42,121 nt of DNA from Acidimicrobiia bacterium (GTDB lineage Bacteria > Actinomycetota > Acidimicrobiia > Spongiisociales > ZC4RG35): positions 1-42,121 of the forward strand of contig PKRG01000025.1 in the NCBI GenBank assembly GCA_017577575.1, given 5' to 3'. Of this stretch, positions 1-7,556 are shown piece by piece. The notes beneath the pieces are model-generated. The model was given only the letters and a program-made list of their open reading frames with translations, ran no database searches and was not told the origin of the DNA. The position numbers and the translations under genes are program-made. Positions within the stretch are counted from its first letter, which is position 1, and the number at the start of each line of letters is the position of its first letter.

Positions 1-1264
1 ACTCAGAACCGTGTCGATCGTCTTGGTGTTGGTGAGGATCACCGACACCGCCCGGGCGAACACCACGAGGACGGCGGGGCCGGTGAAGTCGACGACGCCC
101 TGGATGAATGCCTTGGAGGTGGCCGCTTCGCCGAGTCGCGCTGCGATCCCGACGACGAGGGCCATGACCAGGAAAAGAGCCGAGAGCTCGGGCAGCCACC
201 AACCCAGCTCCCAGGCGAACGGGGCGCTGATCGTCTGGTGGGTGATCGGGTCTGCGAGCGTGTTGTCGAGGATCGCGGCCCCAAGGGACTATCGAGAAGA
301 TCATCAGGAGGAAGGTGAAAACCAGGATCCCCAAGACGAGCCTGTGGCGTCCCGTCAGCGTCTCCAGGTCGTCACGTTCGGCTTCCTCGACCAGTTCGAA
401 GTCTTCGGGGTCGTGGGGGACGAGCGCCAGGTGGGGATTGGCCTTGACCCGAGCGGCGTAACGCAGCGTGTAGGCGATCGTGACCGCCATGACCGCCACC
501 AGGAGGATCGCTCGCAATCCCAGGCCGTCGCCCATCGACACCCCGGCGGCATCGGAAGCGATACCTATGCGGAATGGGTTCACGGTGGCGCCGATCGAGC
601 CGACGAACGGCGCCACCGTCACCACCGACACGACGACCATCCGGTCGTAGCCGAGCGCGAGGAACAGCGGGATCATCAGGGCGTAGAAGCCGAGTGTCTC
701 GTCGCTCCACGAGATGACCGAGCCGAGCACCCCGAAGAGGACGCTCAGCACGACGATCAACAGGGCTCCTCGAGTCTTGAAGCGGTGGGCGAGGTGAGCG
801 ATCCCGGTGTCGAGCGCCCCGGTCTTGAAGACCACGGTCATGAAGCCACCGATGGCGAGGATGAACAAGAACACCTGGGCCGACCCGAACAGGACCCCGG
901 CGTTGAACGGGCCCACCTGGCCCGTCTCCGGATCCTGGATCCCGTAGAGGCCGTTGATCGGAGACAGCAGGAGCTCGCGGACGCTCTCACCGAAGGTGAG
1001 GGGCGAGTCGATCTCCTGGAACGAGCCGGGGACGGGATGACCGCTGTCGTCGAGCTGGTACTGGCCGGATGGGATGACCAGGGCGACCAGCCACACTCCG
1101 ACGATCACCCAGATGAGGATGGTGAGCGCGGAGGGGAAGCCTCGCTTGCGGCGTGCCGCCACCGGCGCCGGAGCGACCGGATCGGCGACCCTCTCGGCGG
1201 GGGTGGCTTCTGTACGGTGGGTGACGGCGTCGGCAGACGTGCCGTCTGAGGGTCGGTCGGACAT
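1..1264 (-). CDS. YfcC-family membrane transporter, 3' end beyond window, apparent frameshift
   Basis: Multi-pass membrane protein of the YfcC/DcuC superfamily, whose members move amino acids or C4-dicarboxylates across the cytoplasmic membrane; the substrate here cannot be read from sequence. It starts at ATG 1264 (MSDRPSDG), preceded by GGGAGAG. A soluble N-terminus of about 45 residues ending in an Arg/Lys patch leads to a first membrane segment (LTILIWVIVGVWLVALVIP), then GQYQLDDSG and repeated hydrophobic segments. The frame breaks at the C4 run at 279-282: after SIVPWG the reading continues in another frame as ILDNTLADPITHQT, then LGWWLPELSALFLVM and ARAVSVILTNTKTIDTVL, both typical of the family. 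This is either a homopolymer sequencing error or a real inactivating indel. It lies 55 bp after pepA on the same strand, so peptide hydrolysis and transport may be co-transcribed. Confidence 0.85.
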   Translation of the reverse strand, partial: MSDRPSDGTSADAVTHRTEATPAERVADPVAPAPVAARRKRGFPSALTILIWVIVGVWLVALVIPSGQYQLDDSGHPVPGSFQEIDSPLTFGESVRELLLSPINGLYGIQDPETGQVGPFNAGVLFGSAQVFLFILAIGGFMTVVFKTGALDTGIAHLAHRFKTRGALLIVVLSVLFGVLGSVISWSDETLGFYALMIPLFLALGYDRMVVVSVVTVAPFVGSIGATVNPFRIGIASDAAGVSMGDGLGLRAILLVAVMAVTIAYTLRYAARVKANPHLALVPHDPEDFELVEEAERDDLETLTGRHRLVLGILVFTFLLMIFSIVPWGRDPRQHARRPDHPPDDQRPVRLGAGLVAARALGSFPGHGPRRRDRSATRRSGHLQGIHPGRRRLHRPRRPRGVRPGGVGDPHQHQDDRHGSE

Positions 1265-1319
1265 CTTCTCTCCCTTCGTCGACCGCCCGGGTCGAGCGGA
1301 CACGTCGCCCGCGCCGGGA

Positions 1320-2801
1320 TCAGGCGGCACTGAAGCCCACCGCTAGATGGGCGAGCAGGCGGGCTCCCCAACCGGTGCAGCCGGGCATCACCGGTCCCGA
1401 CGCCGTCCCCGCCTGAGCGGGCCCGGCCATGTCGAGGTGCGCCCAGGGCATGCCGCCGGTGAAGTGCTCCAGGAACAGGGCGGCGATGATGGCGTCGGGC
1501 TTTCCGACCGGGGCGCAGTTCATCATGTCGGCGGTGAGCGAGTCCAGCTCCTTCTTGTACGGGCGATGCAGGGGCATCTGCCACACCTCCTCACCGCTGT
1601 GGGCGGCAGCCGACTTCGCCCGCTCGATCAGATCCGCGTCGTTTCCGAACAGCGCCGCCATGTCCGATCCCAGCGCCCTCAGGGCCGAGCCCGTGAGGGT
1701 GGCGATGTCGACCACGGCGTCGTGGCCCTCCTCGGCGGCGAGGATCAGCCCGTCGGCCATCACCACCCGGCCCTCGGCGTCCGAGTCGAGGATCTCGACT
1801 GTCGTCCCGTTCTGATAGGTGATGACATCTCCGAGAGCCGTCGCCGTCCCCGAGGGGACGTTGTCGGTGCACATGAGGTACCCGGTCACCGCCGTCCGGC
1901 AGCCCAGCGTCTCGAGCGAGCACATCGCCGCCAAGATCGCGGCCGCCCCCGACATGTCGTTCTTCATCTGGGCGTGGATCGCGTCCGACGGCTTCAGGCT
2001 GATGCCCCCCGAGTCGTACATGATCCCTTTGCCGACCATCGCCAGCGACCGGGCCGGATCGGCGGGGCGGTAGGAGAGCTTGATCATCCGCGCCTCCTGC
2101 ACGCTTCCGGCGTTGACGCACAGCAGGCCGGCGAGGCCCATCCCCTCGATCTCTTCCATCCCGAACACCTCGACCTGGAGGCCGCGTTCGGGCCCTATCC
2201 GAGCGGCGAAATCGGCGAAGTCGGCCGCCGACAGGTGATTGTGGGGCGTGTTGGCCAGGTCCCGGGCCAGGGCGGTGGCGGAGGCCAGGACGCGCCCTGT
2301 CTCCGTGCCCTCCCGAGTTGCATCGACGAAGGCGGGATCCACGACGAGGGTGAGTTCGCGGACTGGGACCGGCGGGTCGCCCGACTTCAGCGCCGGATAG
2401 CTGTATCGGGCGAGCAGTGCTCCCTCCACCAGGGCTTCCGCCGCCCGGCTGATCGTGTCGGCATCGTCGAACGCTCCGTCTAGGACCAGGCACAGCGACT
2501 CGAAGTTGCCGCAGGCGCGGGCGAACGCTGCACCGACCTGCCGCAGGTCGGCGCCACCTTCTCCGATCCCGACCGCCACCACGGCGGGCCCCTCGGCGGA
2601 AGGCACGACGAACGTGGAGGCGGTGTCAGCGGTGAAACCGAAAGCGGCGAGGCGGTCCCGATCGAGGCCGATGTCGTCGGGCACCGGACCCTCTGACGGG
2701 ACCAGCCGGCCCACTGCGTCTGCAGATTCGGGGACCGAGACGGCGACCGAAGTCTGCACCGGGGTCGCCAGGGACGGCGCCGGGATCGTTCCTCCGGACA
2801 T
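1320..2801 (-). CDS. pepA: Leucyl aminopeptidase (M17 family)
   Basis: Cytosolic dinuclear-metal aminopeptidase that removes N-terminal residues from peptides. The protein is 493 aa, usual for M17. The C-terminal catalytic half holds the full metal and active-site set: VGKGIMYDSGGISLKP (Lys258, Asp263, Lys270), MKNDMSGAA (Asp282) and DSDAEGR (Asp341, Glu343, Arg345). The N-terminal macro-like domain is more divergent, as is usual. The start is ATG 2801, supported by GAGGAAGGAG about 8 nt upstream; an open frame runs much further upstream through the next gene but without a better start. It sits between an XRE-cupin regulator gene and a YfcC transporter gene on the same strand, consistent with use of peptides or amino acids, although M17 enzymes also serve general protein turnover. 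Confidence 0.95.
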   Translation of the reverse strand: MSGGTIPAPSLATPVQTSVAVSVPESADAVGRLVPSEGPVPDDIGLDRDRLAAFGFTADTASTFVVPSAEGPAVVAVGIGEGGADLRQVGAAFARACGNFESLCLVLDGAFDDADTISRAAEALVEGALLARYSYPALKSGDPPVPVRELTLVVDPAFVDATREGTETGRVLASATALARDLANTPHNHLSAADFADFAARIGPERGLQVEVFGMEEIEGMGLAGLLCVNAGSVQEARMIKLSYRPADPARSLAMVGKGIMYDSGGISLKPSDAIHAQMKNDMSGAAAILAAMCSLETLGCRTAVTGYLMCTDNVPSGTATALGDVITYQNGTTVEILDSDAEGRVVMADGLILAAEEGHDAVVDIATLTGSALRALGSDMAALFGNDADLIERAKSAAAHSGEEVWQMPLHRPYKKELDSLTADMMNCAPVGKPDAIIAALFLEHFTGGMPWAHLDMAGPAQAGTASGPVMPGCTGWGARLLAHLAVGFSAA

Positions 2802-2920
2802 GGAGGCTCCTTCCTCTTCACGATGAACGCTACAGATCCCGACCCGGTCGCGACTGGCGCCGTCCCGACATCGCTGGCCAACGCGACTCGGGGCCTCCGG
2901 CCGGGAAGAGACGAGGCGGA

Positions 2921-2942
2921 GCACCCGTCCGGTCAGGGGTGC
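2921..2942 (-). terminator. Weak hairpin after the XRE-cupin gene
   Basis: GCACCC and GGGTGC form a 6-bp stem around a 10-nt loop in the 149-bp gap between the XRE-cupin gene and pepA. There is no T tract. It may end or attenuate the regulator transcript before pepA. The stem is short for GC-rich DNA, so chance is a real alternative. Confidence 0.3.
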
Positions 2943-2950
2943 CGGTTGCG

Positions 2951-3574
2951 TCAGCTGTGGGCGACGTCGTGTGAGCCCCGGCCCACCACGAACCACACCG
3001 CCTCGACCGGCTCCGATCCCTTGTTGAACAGGCGGTGGGGGACCGTGGAGTCGAAGGCGATGGCATCCCCGGGGTTGAGCTCGTACTCGTCGAAGCCCAC
3101 TTGAACACCCAAGGTGCCCTTCAACACGTACCCGTACTCCCGCCCGTGGTGGCGCATCAGGGAGTTGTCGGAGGTGGAGGCGCCGCCGACCTCGTATACG
3201 GCGAGCAGAAAGTCGACGTCGTCGCTGTTGCCGGGGACGAGCTGCTCCCAGCGCACTCCGGAGTCGAGCTCGATCACCTTCCGCTGCTCCGGATGCACCA
3301 GGGGAGCGGAGCCGTCCTGCTGTTCGGCCCTCTCCTTGCCGTTGTCGACGTAGTCCGAGCCGCGGATCAGGCGGTCCAACGAGACGTCGAGCTCGGTCAC
3401 GATGGCATACAGCGTCCCCACCGAAGGATTGGACTGGCCCGACTCCAGCTGGGAGATGAGGCTGGGCGACACGCCCAGTCGGCGGGCCAGCTCCCTCTGG
3501 CTGATGCCCGCCTTGACCCGCTCCTCCCGCAGTCGCTCGCCGATGCCCTTGAGGCCGTCGCGTGGGTCTCCCAC
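2951..3574 (-). CDS. XRE-family transcriptional regulator with C-terminal cupin domain
   Basis: A 207-aa DNA-binding regulator. An XRE helix-turn-helix occupies about residues 7-65 (ERLREERVKAGISQRELARR, then VSPSLISQLESGQSNPS). A short linker leads to a C-terminal cupin_2 barrel (MRHHGREYGYVLKGTL, ELNPGDAIAFDSTVPHRLFN), the presumed ligand sensor. This layout is common for regulators of small-molecule uptake or degradation genes. The start is taken as GTG 3574 because TATGCT lies exactly 6 nt upstream, a leaderless pattern repeated in this window; an ATG at 3655 would add 27 residues lying on the promoter side. It is divergent from the amidohydrolase/ABC cassette, with a perfect palindrome between them, so it is the obvious candidate regulator of that cassette (inference). 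Its ligand is unknown. Confidence 0.9.
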   Translation of the reverse strand: MGDPRDGLKGIGERLREERVKAGISQRELARRLGVSPSLISQLESGQSNPSVGTLYAIVTELDVSLDRLIRGSDYVDNGKERAEQQDGSAPLVHPEQRKVIELDSGVRWEQLVPGNSDDVDFLLAVYEVGGASTSDNSLMRHHGREYGYVLKGTLGVQVGFDEYELNPGDAIAFDSTVPHRLFNKGSEPVEAVWFVVGRGSHDVAHS

Positions 3575-3580
3575 CGGGCG

Positions 3581-3586
3581 AGCATA
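3581..3586 (-). promoter_or_regulatory. -10 element for a leaderless XRE-cupin transcript
   Basis: On the minus strand TATGCT is followed by 6 nt (CGCCCG) and then GTG, placing a predicted transcription start at the first base of the start codon. It decides the start chosen for the gene. No convincing -35 is visible. Confidence 0.5.
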
Positions 3587-3652
3587 GACCTCCGCGCAGC
3601 GACGGTGTCCAGCAGAACTGATCGTTCTCGGAAAAAACCCCGCTCGCGACGA

Positions 3653-3679
3653 CAAACGTTTGAAGGGCGCGTGTAGTGT
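3653..3679 (+). promoter_or_regulatory. Palindromic operator candidate and -10 of the amidohydrolase/ABC cassette
   Basis: CAAACGTTTG (3653-3662) is a perfect 10-bp palindrome, and TAGTGT (3674-3679) 11 bp later fits a -10 hexamer reading toward the cassette. The palindrome would overlap the -35 area, the usual place for a repressor. The adjacent divergent XRE-cupin protein is the natural candidate to bind it. The palindrome is seen directly; promoter and operator roles are inferred. Confidence 0.5.
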
Positions 3680-3756
3680 CGCTGAATCTTGCGACGGAAC
3701 CAGATGGCGGGTTGGGTCCCGGAGGGGACGGGCCTGGGGGTCGGCGGAGGCGCGCC

Positions 3757-5037
3757 ATGAGCCGTCTCCTGATCCGCGACGGATGCGTCCTCACGCTCGA
3801 CAACAAGATCGGAAACCACCGGCAGGCCGACCTGTTGGTCGAAGACGGCGTGATCACCGAGATCGGCCCGAACCTGCGGGCCCGCAACGCCGAGGTGATC
3901 GACGCCACCGACTGCATCGTCATGCCGGGCTTCGTCGACACCCACCGGCATCTGTGGGAGTCCCTGTTCCGCCGCCACGACGGCATCGGCGACCCCACCG
4001 CCTTGGGGGCGCACTACTCGGCCGACGACGTCTATGCGGCGACTCTCGCCGGGCTGTTGGGCGCCATCGAAGCCGGCATCACCACCGTCGTCGATTGGGC
4101 CCAGGTCCGCTCCGAACACCTCGACGCCGCCATCCAGGCACACATCGACGCCGGGCTGCGGGCGGTGCTGGTCCACGCCCTGCCGGCGTGGGCGGACGAG
4201 AACTGGACGGCGGCTGCCGGCAGCCTCGTCGCCCGTCCCGCACACCCGCACATCCGCTTCGACGTCGCACCCCCTGCCGGGACGGGGGACGTCGAGCGCG
4301 CTGCCTCCGAGTGGGGCCACGCCCGCAGCCTCGGGCTCCGGGTGCACGCCCACATCGGCGCCTCCCGCTCCGAGCAGGGAGCCGCCGCGGCTCTCGGCTC
4401 GGCTGGCCTGCTGGGGCCGGACGTCACGCTCGTGCACTGCTCGAGCCTCGGTGACGCCGACTTCGACGCCATCGCCGCCGCCAAGGCCGGCGTCGTGATC
4501 GCTCCGGCGGCGGAGATGGTGATGGGCCACGAACCCCCGCCGATGCAGCGGATGATCGACCGGGGGATTCGTCCCGGCCTGGCCACCGAGACGGAACGGC
4601 TCGGGCCGGGAGACATCTTCGCCCCCATGCGGGCAGCGATCTCCGTCCAGCACGCCACCTACTTCGATCTCAAGCTCGCCGGCAAAGGCGGGCTGCCCAA
4701 TCTGCTCACCACCCGCGAGGTGATCCGTTACGCCACGATCGACGGCGCCCGCGCCGTCGGCGTCGACGGCATCACCGGGACCCTGTCGCCCGGCAAGCAG
4801 GCCGACCTCATCGTGCTGCGGGCCGACCGCCCCAACATCGCCCCGATCAACGACCCGATCGGCGCGGTGGTGTGGGGGATGGACACCTCCAACCTCGACT
4901 GGGTGGTCGCAGGCGGGGCGATCCTGATGCGGGAAGGCCGCCTCGAAGCGGACATCGCCCGCGCCAGCGACCTGGCGCTCGAGGCCCGGGCCCGGGTGGC
5001 ACGGTCGGCCGGGATCCTGACGGGAGCGGAGGCATGA
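3757..5037 (+). CDS. Metal-dependent amidohydrolase (COG0402-like), stand-alone copy
   Basis: A 426-aa cytosolic hydrolase or deaminase of the amidohydrolase superfamily. After a small N-terminal beta domain (RLLIRDGCVLTLDN) it has the metal motif DTHRH (His63, His65), HAHIG (His199), LVHCSS (His227) and the C-terminal signature GTLSPGKQADLIVLRAD. Where the superfamily has an active-site Asp, this protein has Glu278 (ATETER); the paralogue fused to the permease downstream keeps Asp there (SVDVET). The start is ATG 3757 with GGAGG 6 nt upstream; an in-frame ATG 81 bp earlier has no such support. It is the first gene of the cassette and overlaps the permease gene by ATGA. Substrates of this family include purines, pyrimidines, triazines and related amides; the one used here is unknown. 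Confidence 0.9.
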   Translation: MSRLLIRDGCVLTLDNKIGNHRQADLLVEDGVITEIGPNLRARNAEVIDATDCIVMPGFVDTHRHLWESLFRRHDGIGDPTALGAHYSADDVYAATLAGLLGAIEAGITTVVDWAQVRSEHLDAAIQAHIDAGLRAVLVHALPAWADENWTAAAGSLVARPAHPHIRFDVAPPAGTGDVERAASEWGHARSLGLRVHAHIGASRSEQGAAAALGSAGLLGPDVTLVHCSSLGDADFDAIAAAKAGVVIAPAAEMVMGHEPPPMQRMIDRGIRPGLATETERLGPGDIFAPMRAAISVQHATYFDLKLAGKGGLPNLLTTREVIRYATIDGARAVGVDGITGTLSPGKQADLIVLRADRPNIAPINDPIGAVVWGMDTSNLDWVVAGGAILMREGRLEADIARASDLALEARARVARSAGILTGAEA

Positions 5038-6068
5038 CCACGCCTCGCCTCTCCTCGGCGGCGGTCAGCTCGTTCGTCGTCGCCTCCCGCTACGTCCCCG
5101 TCTACCTCGCCCTGCTCCTCCTGATCGGGGTGGCGGCGATCTGGGCGCCGGAGACCCTGAGCAGCGTGTCGTTGCGCGCCATCGCCCCCTACGGCGCCCT
5201 CCTGGGTGTCGCCGCCCTCGGCCAGATGCTCGTCGTCATGACCGGGGGCATCGATTTGTCCACGCCGGGGACGGTGACCCTCGCCGCCGCCATCATGGTG
5301 GGAGTCGGGCAGGGCTCCGACGAGAGGATCGGGATCGCCATCCTCACGGCCGTCGGCGTCGCCGCCCTCATCGGGTTGGTGAACGGCCTCCTGATCGGTG
5401 GCATAAACCTCAACCCGCTGATCGTCACCCTGGCCATGGGCCAGGTGGTGATCGGCGTCGTCAACCGCTACGGGCGGACGTTCCCCGTCCAGAGCCCGGT
5501 CCCCGAAGGGTGGTCGTCGTGGACGTTCACCCGGATCATGGGCATCAGCCCGGTGTTCTGGCTGGGGCTGGCGATCACGCTGCTTCTGATCCTCGGATTC
5601 CGTTACACGTCCGTCGGGCGTCGCTTCCAGGTGGTGGGCGCCAACCCCGTCGCCTCCCACGTGGTGGGCATCCGGGTCAACCTCAACCGGATCCTCGTTT
5701 ACGTGGTGGCGGCGGTGCTCTACGCCCTCACCGGGGTCGCCCTCGCCGGCCTCCTCAAGACGCCGGGCGTGTCGGTCGCCTCCCAGTACCTGCTCGGGCC
5801 CATCGCCGCGGTGGTGATCGGCGGCGCCTCCCTCACCGGTGGTCTGGCGTCGTCGATGTCGACGTTCGCCGCCGCCATCTTCCTCACGGGCCTCAATCAG
5901 ATGCTCCTCACGCTCGGGCTGCCGACCGCCATCCAGAACGTGGTCTTCGGCCTCGTGATCATCGGGGGGATGCTGGTTTCAGGGGACCGGATCATCAAAG
6001 CCGTGGAGCGGGTGCTTCGCGAGCGAAGACGGCCGAGTCGCCTGAAAGCCGAAACGACGGAGGCATAG
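5034..6068 (+). CDS. ABC transporter permease, RbsC-like (BPD_transp_2)
   Basis: A 344-aa inner-membrane permease with roughly 8-10 hydrophobic segments. Family features include ALGQMLVVMTGGIDLSTPG near residue 65, where CUT2 permeases have a similar GGIDLS motif, GLVNGLLIG, and VVIGGASLTGG in the C-terminal third. It should form a heterodimer with the permease half of the fusion protein encoded at 9151 and accept substrate from the lipoprotein encoded at 6147. Translation is coupled to the upstream amidohydrolase gene through ATGA. Together with a double-domain ATPase this indicates a CUT2-type importer for a sugar, nucleoside or similar small polar compound; neighbouring amidohydrolases make an N-containing ring compound more likely than a simple sugar (inference). 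Confidence 0.92.
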   Translation: MTTPRLSSAAVSSFVVASRYVPVYLALLLLIGVAAIWAPETLSSVSLRAIAPYGALLGVAALGQMLVVMTGGIDLSTPGTVTLAAAIMVGVGQGSDERIGIAILTAVGVAALIGLVNGLLIGGINLNPLIVTLAMGQVVIGVVNRYGRTFPVQSPVPEGWSSWTFTRIMGISPVFWLGLAITLLLILGFRYTSVGRRFQVVGANPVASHVVGIRVNLNRILVYVVAAVLYALTGVALAGLLKTPGVSVASQYLLGPIAAVVIGGASLTGGLASSMSTFAAAIFLTGLNQMLLTLGLPTAIQNVVFGLVIIGGMLVSGDRIIKAVERVLRERRRPSRLKAETTEA

Positions 6069-6115
6069 GTCGTTGCGAAAGGAGATCCCGACGACCACGG
6101 AACACACCCAACGAC
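6069..6115 (+). other. Inverted repeat before the binding-protein gene
   Basis: GTCGTTG (6069-6075) and CAACGAC (6109-6115) could close a 33-nt loop in the 78-bp gap between permease and binding-protein genes, the only real gap inside the cassette. Such gaps often hold mRNA processing or stability elements that raise binding-protein expression. The stem is only 7 bp and could be chance. Confidence 0.25.
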
Positions 6116-6146
6116 TCGACAGCGAAAGCACCCCTTGGAGGAGGAC

Positions 6147-7556
6147 ATGACGAGACGGATCCAGACCCTGTGTCTGCTCCTGGTACTGGCGATCATCGCT
6201 GCCGCCTGTAGCGGAGGCGGCGCCGATTCGCCGGCCACCACCGACGAGGCCCCGGCGCCTACCGAAGCTCCGGCGACCACGGAGGCGGCGGCACCGACCA
6301 CGGAAGGACCCACCGACACCACACCCCCGGCGACGGCCGGCGGCGACGGAGACAACCCCCTCGCCGAATACGGCGAAGACCCGTCGGCGGCGGACATGGC
6401 GCTGATCGAAGAGGCCCTCGGCCCGGTCGACCCCTCGGACCCCGAGAGCTGGGACATCATCCTCGCCGCGGTGGCCCGCGCCGGCCAGGACCTCGACCAG
6501 GCCACCATCGACAAGGCGCTCGAATGCTGGTCCAACCAGCAGTGCGACACCGGAACCGGCGGCGAGCTGGTGATGGGCTACGCCGACGGCGGCGGCAACG
6601 ACGTCAACGTGTGGCGGTCGGTCGCCCACATGGAGGCCATCCTCCAGGCGCTCACCTACCCGGAGATCGGCACGATCATCTCCACGGCCGCCAACTTCGA
6701 CGCCGACCCGGCGGTCCACGAGAACGACATCCGCTTCCTGATCCAGAGCAACGTCGACTTCATCGTCGGCTACCCCGACATGGGCCCGCTGCTCGCCACG
6801 GTGATCCAGGAGGCCGAGGCAGCGGGCATCCCCTACATCTCGTTCTCCGCCGGATACGTCGGGCTGCCCGGCCAGGAAGGTGCCCTCACCCCCGGTGAGG
6901 ACTACACCGCCGTCGTCGGCGAGGACCTCTGCGCCCTCGGCGAGAGCTTCGCCCAGACCCTCAACGAGCACGTCGGCGAGGGCAAGGTGGCGATGCTGGG
7001 CGGCACCCCCGGCAACGCCCTGTCGCTGGGCTGGCAGCGCTGCGCCATCGCCGCGCTGGGTGACGGGATCGAGCTGGTGAACCCGCCGGCCGACGAGAAC
7101 AGCACCACCGGCGACACCAACTGGTACAACCCGATCATCCCCGACATCTTCCGCGGCCTGCTGACGGCCGACCCCGACATCCGCGGCTACGCCTACGAGT
7201 ACGCCGACGGCGTCCTGTCGGGCCTCCAGGCCTACGAAGAGCTGGGGATCCCGGTCGAGAACCTCGTACTGGCCCTGCGCACCGACGAGCAGAGCCTGTT
7301 CTGTGACTGGGTGGAGCGCGACGAGCCGACCTACAAGATCTTCTACTCGGCCGGCGGGACCTTCCAGTCCCGGGTGGGAGTCACGGCGGCTCTGCTGCAC
7401 CTGAAGGGCTTCGACATCCCCGGTGAGATCACCGTTCCTCACGTCATGCGGGAGGTCACGGCCGACGACTGCGACCCGGACCGCCCCAACCCGGTGGTCT
7501 CGGGCACCTCGCTCGTGCCGGACGGCATCCTGCAGGCCATGTTCGGAGGAGCATGA
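6147..7556 (+). CDS. ABC transporter substrate-binding lipoprotein
   Basis: A 469-aa exported lipoprotein. The signal peptide is MTRRIQTLCLLLVLAIIAAAC, with the lipidated Cys at the end of IIAAAC. A Thr/Pro/Ala-rich linker of about 50 residues follows, then a preface (about residues 70-140) not usual in this class, and then a periplasmic-binding fold related to the RbsB group, with segments such as ENDIRFLIQSNVDFIVGYPD, GKVAMLGGTPGNALS and DPDIRGYAYEYADGVLSGL. Four Cys in the mature part (ECWSNQQC, EDLCALGE, WQRCAIA) could form disulfides. The start is ATG 6147 behind GGAGGAGG; a TTG 12 nt upstream lies in the ribosome site. The ATPase gene overlaps its stop by ATGA. It presumably captures the cassette's substrate at the outer face of the membrane. 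Confidence 0.9.
   Translation: MTRRIQTLCLLLVLAIIAAACSGGGADSPATTDEAPAPTEAPATTEAAAPTTEGPTDTTPPATAGGDGDNPLAEYGEDPSAADMALIEEALGPVDPSDPESWDIILAAVARAGQDLDQATIDKALECWSNQQCDTGTGGELVMGYADGGGNDVNVWRSVAHMEAILQALTYPEIGTIISTAANFDADPAVHENDIRFLIQSNVDFIVGYPDMGPLLATVIQEAEAAGIPYISFSAGYVGLPGQEGALTPGEDYTAVVGEDLCALGESFAQTLNEHVGEGKVAMLGGTPGNALSLGWQRCAIAALGDGIELVNPPADENSTTGDTNWYNPIIPDIFRGLLTADPDIRGYAYEYADGVLSGLQAYEELGIPVENLVLALRTDEQSLFCDWVERDEPTYKIFYSAGGTFQSRVGVTAALLHLKGFDIPGEITVPHVMREVTADDCDPDRPNPVVSGTSLVPDGILQAMFGGA

Noticed and set aside
1347..2483. Long Arg/His-rich plus-strand frame opposite pepA
   Set aside because: Low-complexity composition typical of antisense frames in GC-rich DNA; the M17 motifs are on the minus strand.
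3676..3756. Upstream ATG start for the first amidohydrolase
   Set aside because: The 27 extra residues are Gly-rich and begin at the predicted -10; ATG 3757 has GGAGG at proper distance and the family N-terminus.
2802..3998. Upstream in-frame extension of pepA to about 892 residues
   Set aside because: The extra sequence is Arg/Pro-rich without domains and runs antisense or out of frame through the regulator gene; ATG 2801 has a good ribosome site and family length.
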